Shown here piece after piece: positions 59,346 to 64,000 of a stretch of 64,000 nt of DNA. Source of the stretch: Glaciimonas soli (lineage in GTDB: Bacteria; Pseudomonadota; Gammaproteobacteria; Burkholderiales; Burkholderiaceae_D); NCBI RefSeq assembly GCF_009497155.1, contig NZ_WINI01000007.1:652195-716194 (forward strand), in the 5' to 3' direction. The position numbers and the translations under genes were made by a program. A model generated the notes under the pieces. That model was not told the DNA's origin and ran no database searches. It saw only the letters and a program-made list of their open reading frames with translations. Every line of letters starts with the position of its first letter. Position 1 is the stretch's first letter.

Positions 59346-60527
59346 TCAAGCTTCTGAAGTGATTTCGAACACTTGCCGTAAATAGTTCACGTACGCAGCG
59401 TCGTCACACATGTTTTTGCCCGGCGTATCGGACAGTTTTGCCACGGGCTGTCCATTACAGCGCACCATTTTCATCACGATTTGCAGAGGTTGATAACCCA
59501 GATCGTTAGTTAAATTTGTACCAACTCCGAATGCCACTCTGGTGCGATCTTTAAAGCGCGAATATAAAGCGGTTACCTTGTTAAAATCCAAACTATCTGA
59601 AAATACCAGAGTTTTGGTCGTAGGGTCGACCCGATTGTCCTGGAACTGTTTGATCAGACGCTCGCCCCAGTCAAACGGATCACCTGAATCGTGACGCGCA
59701 CCGTCAAACAGTTTGCAAAAATACATATCGAAATCACGCAAAAAGGCGCTCATTCCGTACACATCGGACAACGCGATCCCGAGATCTCCACGATATTCTT
59801 TGGCCCACATTTCAAACGCGAAAATTTGCGAATCACGCAAACGCGGCCCAAGTGACTGACATGCCTGCAAATATTCATGCGCCATTGTTCCCAACGGGGT
59901 CAGCCCATACTCCATCGCAAAGTAAACATTCGATGTGCCAGCAAGATGCTGGCCAAAATCCTTTTGCAAGGCGCGTATCACCTCTTCATGCCAGGCATGA
60001 GAGAAACGTCGACGCGTGCCATAGTCTGCCACCTTACAGCCCGCCATCGCCGCGTCATCGCGTATCAAGGCCATCTTGCTATGCAGGCGCTTCAGCCCTT
60101 CTGCGTAATCCGGAGTAATCTGCGTTGCACGAAAATACACTTCATTCACAATCGCTAGTACCGGCACCTCGAACAAGATGGTGTGCAGCCACGGGCCTTT
60201 CACTACAATATCTATCTCGCCATTATTGGCGGTCGATGGCTCAACAGTGATGTATTTTTGCTGCAGATGGAACAAACTCAAAAAATCAACGAAATCACTT
60301 TTGATGAAACGTAATTTCCGAAGATACGCCAACTCTTGCTCTGAGAATCGCAGGCGGCATAACCCCGCAATTTCGTCGCGAATTTCATCAACATACGGGG
60401 TCAAATCAATACCGGGATTACGACATTTATAGCGATACTCAACTTCTGCCGCCGGAAAGTGATGCAGCACCACTTGCATCATGGTGAATTTGTATAAATC
60501 AGTGTCCAGAAGTGACGCAATAATCAT
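59346..60527 (-). CDS. pncB: Nicotinate phosphoribosyltransferase
   Basis: A 393-residue enzyme of NAD salvage, forming nicotinate mononucleotide. Signatures: [20 protein letters not shown] at the N-terminus, [36 protein letters not shown] and [15 protein letters not shown]. The catalytic His is in the TRRRFS region context. Length is typical. 63 nt lie between it and the CDF gene stop on the same strand. Confidence 0.98.
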   Translation of the reverse strand: MIIASLLDTDLYKFTMMQVVLHHFPAAEVEYRYKCRNPGIDLTPYVDEIRDEIAGLCRLRFSEQELAYLRKLRFIKSDFVDFLSLFHLQQKYITVEPSTANNGEIDIVVKGPWLHTILFEVPVLAIVNEVYFRATQITPDYAEGLKRLHSKMALIRDDAAMAGCKVADYGTRRRFSHAWHEEVIRALQKDFGQHLAGTSNVYFAMEYGLTPLGTMAHEYLQACQSLGPRLRDSQIFAFEMWAKEYRGDLGIALSDVYGMSAFLRDFDMYFCKLFDGARHDSGDPFDWGERLIKQFQDNRVDPTTKTLVFSDSLDFNKVTALYSRFKDRTRVAFGVGTNLTNDLGYQPLQIVMKMVRCNGQPVAKLSDTPGKNMCDDAAYVNYLRQVFEITSEA

Positions 60528-60590
60528 GGTGGTTATATATCTGTATTGAAGAGTGTTTTTTTGTTCGCTTTATTACAAAGCGACGAAGCA

Positions 60591-61544
60591 TCAAGGATAA
60601 CTGGATAATTCTGATTCATCAGTTTGCTTGTTTCTACAAATGTGATCCGGCTCAAAAAAGCACCATTTAACTTGTGGCCATTGTCGTTGAATACCTGCCT
60701 CAACGCGATTGATCGCATCGACTAATGCCGTATCGGACGGCTGTGGTCGCATTTCAGCCTGCACTGCCAACATCACTTGCTCTCCCCACTGCATCGAGAT
60801 CAGGTTGATGATGCGCTCTACCTCTGGCTGGCTTTCGATGAAATGTTTAATTGCGGCATGAACTTCGGGCGCCGCCGATTCGCCAGTCACCATCGCTTTG
60901 ACTTCACGAATGACGACAATCGCAACGATCATCAATAGTATGCCCACCAGGATCGAGCCGCAGGCATCCCATAACGGATTGCCTGTAATTGTGGTTAACA
61001 GTACAGCTATAAACGCGAACGTCAAGCCGGCCAATGCAGCAATATCTTCCCCAGCCACCACCATTAGTTCTGACTGGCGAGTTTCGCGAAACCATCTTAC
61101 AAATGACTTTCCATTCGAAATTTTCCGAATCTCAGTCATCGCTCCATAGAGCGAAAACGCTTCCAATACGACCGAAATACCTAATACCACCATCGCAACC
61201 CAAGTGCTATTTAACGGCTCTGGATGCTGCAAATGCTTGATACCTTCCATCACGGAAAACGCGCCGCCAACAAAAAATAGCAGCAAAGCCACCATCATCG
61301 CCCAAAAATAAACGACCCGACCATAACCCATCGGATGTGCTTGGTTCGCGCTTTTTTTTGCTTCTTTTAAGCCAATCAATAAGAAAATTTGGTTAGTGCA
61401 ATCCGCCAGCGAATGTATTGCTTCAGCCAGCATCGCGCCGGAACCGGTATATAAGGATGCAGCGAATTTCGCCAATGCAATCCCGCCATTTGCTCCGAGT
61501 GCATAAAAGATAGCCTTGGTAGAGCCTTCCGCATGAGATGCCAT
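60591..61544 (-). CDS. Cation diffusion facilitator family transporter
   Basis: A 317-residue inner-membrane protein with six helices and a cytoplasmic C-terminal domain. The first metal site is atypical: helix II reads AIHSLADCTNQIFL and helix V has AALAGLTFAFI rather than the usual HxxxD. AHPMGYGRVVYFWAM after helix III is the CDF motif. Members export zinc, iron or manganese; this subgroup (ZT_dimer with the SNQAHPMGYG motif) has no firm substrate. The stop lies 64 nt from pncB. Confidence 0.85.
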   Translation of the reverse strand: MASHAEGSTKAIFYALGANGGIALAKFAASLYTGSGAMLAEAIHSLADCTNQIFLLIGLKEAKKSANQAHPMGYGRVVYFWAMMVALLLFFVGGAFSVMEGIKHLQHPEPLNSTWVAMVVLGISVVLEAFSLYGAMTEIRKISNGKSFVRWFRETRQSELMVVAGEDIAALAGLTFAFIAVLLTTITGNPLWDACGSILVGILLMIVAIVVIREVKAMVTGESAAPEVHAAIKHFIESQPEVERIINLISMQWGEQVMLAVQAEMRPQPSDTALVDAINRVEAGIQRQWPQVKWCFFEPDHICRNKQTDESELSSYP

Positions 61545-61881
61545 ATCTGTGTCGACCCCGTTAGTAGTACAGAAATATCAACACCCTAGCTAATTTACTC
61601 TGTCTATGCAACTAAGATCGGCGCTAATGATATTTATAGTAAAAATCGCCGACCGTGATCATTTCAACATGACATCAATAAGGCAGGGACAAGCAAATGC
61701 CAATTGCGCATTTGCTTATATGAATTCTATATAACCGTGATTTGTGGGAAATAGCGAATTACCTTAAAATACAAGGCTTTGCAGCTATAGGCATAGAGAA
61801 ATTTGGCTTAAACGTCTTTCCTCTCCACTCTATCCTTTCTGTGCCTAATATTTCGTATCACTCTTACAGAGGACTGTTGTT
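61545..61881. other. Divergent gap between the CDF gene and fdxA
   Basis: 337 nt with no gene. TCGGCG and CGCCGA near 61619-61656 could pair around an A/T-rich loop. Promoters for both genes must lie here but no hexamer pair is convincing. Confidence 0.4.
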
Positions 61882-62205
61882 ATGACCCACGTTGTGACCG
61901 AATCGTGCATCAGCTGTCGCTACACCGATTGCGTCGATGTTTGCCCGGTTGATTGCTTCCGCCAAGGCCCTAATTTTTTGTCGATTGATCCTGATGAGTG
62001 CATTGATTGCGCCGTCTGCGTCGCCGAATGCCCAGTTAATGCGATCTACGCTGAAGAAGATGTGCCTGCTGATCAACAGCAATTCATTAAGATTAATGTT
62101 GAGACTGCGCGCTTCTGGCCATCCATCACCAAAACCATCGCCCCTTTACCGGATGCCGATGAATTTAAAGATGTAAAAGAAAAATTGCATCTGCTTGTGC
62201 GCTAA
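61882..62205 (+). CDS. fdxA: Seven-iron ferredoxin FdxA
   Basis: A 107-residue ferredoxin with Cys9, Cys12, Cys17, Cys21 and Cys25 in CISCRYTDCVDVCPVDC and Cys40, Cys43, Cys46 and Cys50 in ECIDCAVCVAECPVNAIY, the [3Fe-4S]/[4Fe-4S] pattern. It is a small electron carrier. An AGAGGA ribosome site precedes the ATG. The reductase gene follows 55 nt later, a natural redox partner. Confidence 0.96.
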   Translation: MTHVVTESCISCRYTDCVDVCPVDCFRQGPNFLSIDPDECIDCAVCVAECPVNAIYAEEDVPADQQQFIKINVETARFWPSITKTIAPLPDADEFKDVKEKLHLLVR

Positions 62206-62260
62206 ATTCCATTGTTTTAAGCGTATAGATAAAAGATAACTAGACAGGAAATAAAGTCGT

Positions 62261-63346
62261 ATGGAAACCAGCGCAGCTACATCCGTTGTTAACAATAGCA
62301 AAAATGCACCGATAGAAGCGGATGCAGTGATCATCGGTGCTGGCCCAGTCGGTCTGTTCCAGGTATTCGAGTTGGGTCTACTTGAAATCAAAGCACACGT
62401 TATCGATTCTCTACCAGTAGTTGGCGGTCAATGCGTGGAGTTATATCCAGATAAGCCTATTTACGACATTCCGGCAGTGCCTGTTTGCACTGGTCAGGAA
62501 CTCACTGATAACTTGTTAAAGCAGATTGAACCGTTCGAACCAACCTTTCACTTGAATCAAGAAGTGACTTTGGTTGAACGTCGTGAAGATAATCGCTTCA
62601 ATGTAGAAACATCGCTCGGTACTCGCTTCATCACTAAAACTATTTTTATCGCCGCTGGCGTTGGCTCATTCCAACCGCGCACAATTAAAGTTGATGGCAT
62701 TGAGCAATTCGACAATACACAATTGTTCTATCGCGTCAAAGATCCAGTACAGTTTCACGGCAAAAATATCGTGATTTGCGGCGGCGGCGATTCTGCACTT
62801 GATTGGGCATTGAATTTCGTCGGCAAAGCTGAATCAGTGATTTTGCTGCATCGTCGCGAAGATTTCCGCGCTGCGCCTGCTTCTGTCGCTAAAATGAAGC
62901 AATTATGCGAAGACTATGAAATGCAATTCTTAGTCGGCCAGGTGACCGGACACGAAGTTAAAGACGATAAACTCAGTGAGATCAAAGTAACCGGGCCTGA
63001 CGGCGTTACCCGCCGCTTACCACTCGACATGCTACTGGTATTCTTTGGCCTGTCTCCAAAACTCGGCCCTATCGCCGAATGGAGCCTGGATATTGAGCGC
63101 AAACAGTTGAAAGTAGTCGACACTGAAAAGTTTGAAACCAACATCCCTGGTATTTTTGCAGTTGGTGATATCAACACTTACCCAGGTAAAAAGAAATTGA
63201 TCTTGTCTGGCTTCCATGAAGCTGCATTAGCGGCTTTTGGTGCTGCACCGTACATTTTCCCTGACAAGAAAATACACATGCAATACACGACAACATCACC
63301 TAAGCTGCATAAGATTCTGGGGGTGGAGTCTCCTACTTTTGATTGA
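62261..63346 (+). CDS. Ferredoxin/flavodoxin-NADP+ reductase
   Basis: A 361-residue flavoenzyme of the thioredoxin-reductase-like FNR type. FAD motif [22 protein letters not shown] motif [17 protein letters not shown], and the second FAD motif [15 protein letters not shown] are in order. The active-site Cys-x2-Cys of thioredoxin reductases is absent, which fits the ferredoxin reductase class. It likely reduces the FdxA product of the preceding gene. Confidence 0.95.
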   Translation: METSAATSVVNNSKNAPIEADAVIIGAGPVGLFQVFELGLLEIKAHVIDSLPVVGGQCVELYPDKPIYDIPAVPVCTGQELTDNLLKQIEPFEPTFHLNQEVTLVERREDNRFNVETSLGTRFITKTIFIAAGVGSFQPRTIKVDGIEQFDNTQLFYRVKDPVQFHGKNIVICGGGDSALDWALNFVGKAESVILLHRREDFRAAPASVAKMKQLCEDYEMQFLVGQVTGHEVKDDKLSEIKVTGPDGVTRRLPLDMLLVFFGLSPKLGPIAEWSLDIERKQLKVVDTEKFETNIPGIFAVGDINTYPGKKKLILSGFHEAALAAFGAAPYIFPDKKIHMQYTTTSPKLHKILGVESPTFD

Positions 63347-63379
63347 GTCTTTTAAGCTGCACGTACAGTCTTTAGTTGC

Positions 63380-63421
63380 AAAAAAACGCATGAAGAAAAT
63401 ATTCTTCATGCGTTTTTTTTG
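63380..63421 (+). terminator. Intrinsic terminator after the reductase gene
   Basis: AAAAAACGCATGAAGAA pairs perfectly with TTCTTCATGCGTTTTTT around AATA, with T-run. It can also act on the minus strand. Confidence 0.92.
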
Positions 63422-63485
63422 GCCGTAAATGACGAATATTTTATGTAAGCTAGCATCGCGAGCAAGTAATAGTTCTTCAACTCTA

Positions 63486-63930
63486 TTAGAAATGATATAA
63501 ATATCTTAATATTTTTAACAATTTAATTTGTTCATTTTCAATTTTTGCATTTATACCAATCTCCGAACGAAAGAACAAACCGTGTTTTTCCGGGATTGCA
63601 CACATAAGTAAATCACGTTGCGGTCCCCACAATCCAAAAGGGAATTTGCGTGGATCTGACTCAACAATGCATTCCCCCGTTAAGTTTTTTCACGTAATCA
63701 ATAACTTGTTCAAGCTTTGTTCCTGATGGCAAGTGCTCAACAAGCGCAGCAGATATTTGGCTAATGAATTCGTCATCACTTAGATTTTGGGAATCAGCTA
63801 TTTTCAATCTACACGTCCACCGTTTGCCGATTGCCGATCTAAGTGAGTACTCATCGCGCTGATTGATCGCGCTGTTGGCGTCGGCGCAGCCGGAGGTTGC
63901 TTCACAAGCGGCCTTGCCAATCGCTCGCAC
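63486..63930 (-). pseudogene. Unrecognised protein with a 1-nt frameshift
   Basis: A minus-strand frame from GTG 63930 includes KIADSQNLSDDEFISQISAA and ends ...VIDYVKKLNGGMHC at 63661. The next frame continues as ECIVESDPRKFPFGLWGPQR and runs to a stop at 63486. The junction is a run of five G's; four would give one protein of 147 residues (KKLNGECIV...). The downstream half reads as real coding sequence. No family is recognised. Either the gene is decaying or one G is an extra base call. Confidence 0.45.
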
Positions 63931-63948
63931 AAACCGATTTTACAAAGC

Positions 63949-63983
63949 AAAAACCCCACCCTCGGTTAAGAGGATGGGGTTTT
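63949..63983 (-). terminator. Intrinsic terminator at the right edge
   Basis: AAAACCCCA and TGGGGTTTT flank a CCTC/GAGG inner stem; on the minus strand it ends in TTTTTGC. It probably ends a leftward transcript from beyond the window. The plus strand ends TTTTCTG, a weaker stop. Confidence 0.75.
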
Positions 63984-64000
63984 CTGGGTAATAAGCCTGA

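Overview
The window looks like a chromosomal segment from a betaproteobacterium of the order Burkholderiales, most likely family Oxalobacteraceae. The evidence is gene content and order (pyrG-kdsA-eno-ftsB; exbB-exbD-lpxK-trm112-kdsB-adk; a DUF3619/DUF3106/RDD cluster) and moderate GC. The genus cannot be fixed from the sequence. Nearly all of it is core chromosome, with no prophage, intact insertion sequence, CRISPR array or tRNA seen.

Layout. 1-4.3 kb: tail of a sigma-factor-associated cluster (DUF3619, DUF3106, RDD), a ferritin-like DUF455 protein, a gamma carbonic anhydrase and Hsp33. 4.3-9.0 kb (minus): pyrG, kdsA, eno, ftsB. 9.3-11.8 kb: an MFS exporter, a hairpin-rich dispersed repeat and a divergent FolE. 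12.0-20.1 kb (plus): a five-gene operon of outer-membrane channel, periplasmic adaptor, RND pump, response regulator and sensor kinase, preceded by a CusR-like palindrome. 20.2-24.0 kb: a MarR remnant, the 4.5S signal recognition particle RNA, ubiD and a membrane-anchored lytic transglycosylase with a long leader. 24.1-27.8 kb (minus): livHMGF. 28-32 kb: a possible small gene, ispH, a SlpA-type FKBP, radC, rpmB-rpmG and a DUF4019 pseudogene. 32.1-39.9 kb (minus): desaturase, MscS channel, phospholipase D, RNA m5C methyltransferase, purN, a barnase/barstar pair and a patatin. 39.9-46.8 kb (minus): a proton pyrophosphatase fused to an OmpA-like domain, then the envelope operon exbB-exbD-lpxK-trm112-kdsB-adk. 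46.9-48.7 kb: a non-coding region with a 246-bp tandem repeat. 48.8-64 kb: xseA, a DUF349 protein, a CinA-like protein, EI24, FKBP, a lipoprotein, acyl-CoA-binding protein, a secreted small protein, a hydroxyacid dehydrogenase, an NhaD-type antiporter, pncB, a CDF transporter, fdxA, a ferredoxin/flavodoxin reductase and a broken gene at the right edge.

The most interesting object is the array at about 47.2-48.6 kb. Each of five 246-bp units carries an inverted pair of DnaA-box-like 9-mers 5 nt apart, a full match to the IHF consensus 30 nt away and a 7-bp palindrome, with degenerate relatives upstream. It has no dnaA/dnaN neighbours, so it resembles a datA- or DARS-like DnaA-control locus more than a usual oriC; this is inference.

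Other points of note are the pyrophosphatase-OmpA fusion, the secreted ribonuclease with its inhibitor, a pair of MITE-like repeats, and single-base homopolymer differences that break rpmG, the DUF4019 gene, a small gene near 28 kb and the gene at the right edge. These four may be real decay or sequencing indels.
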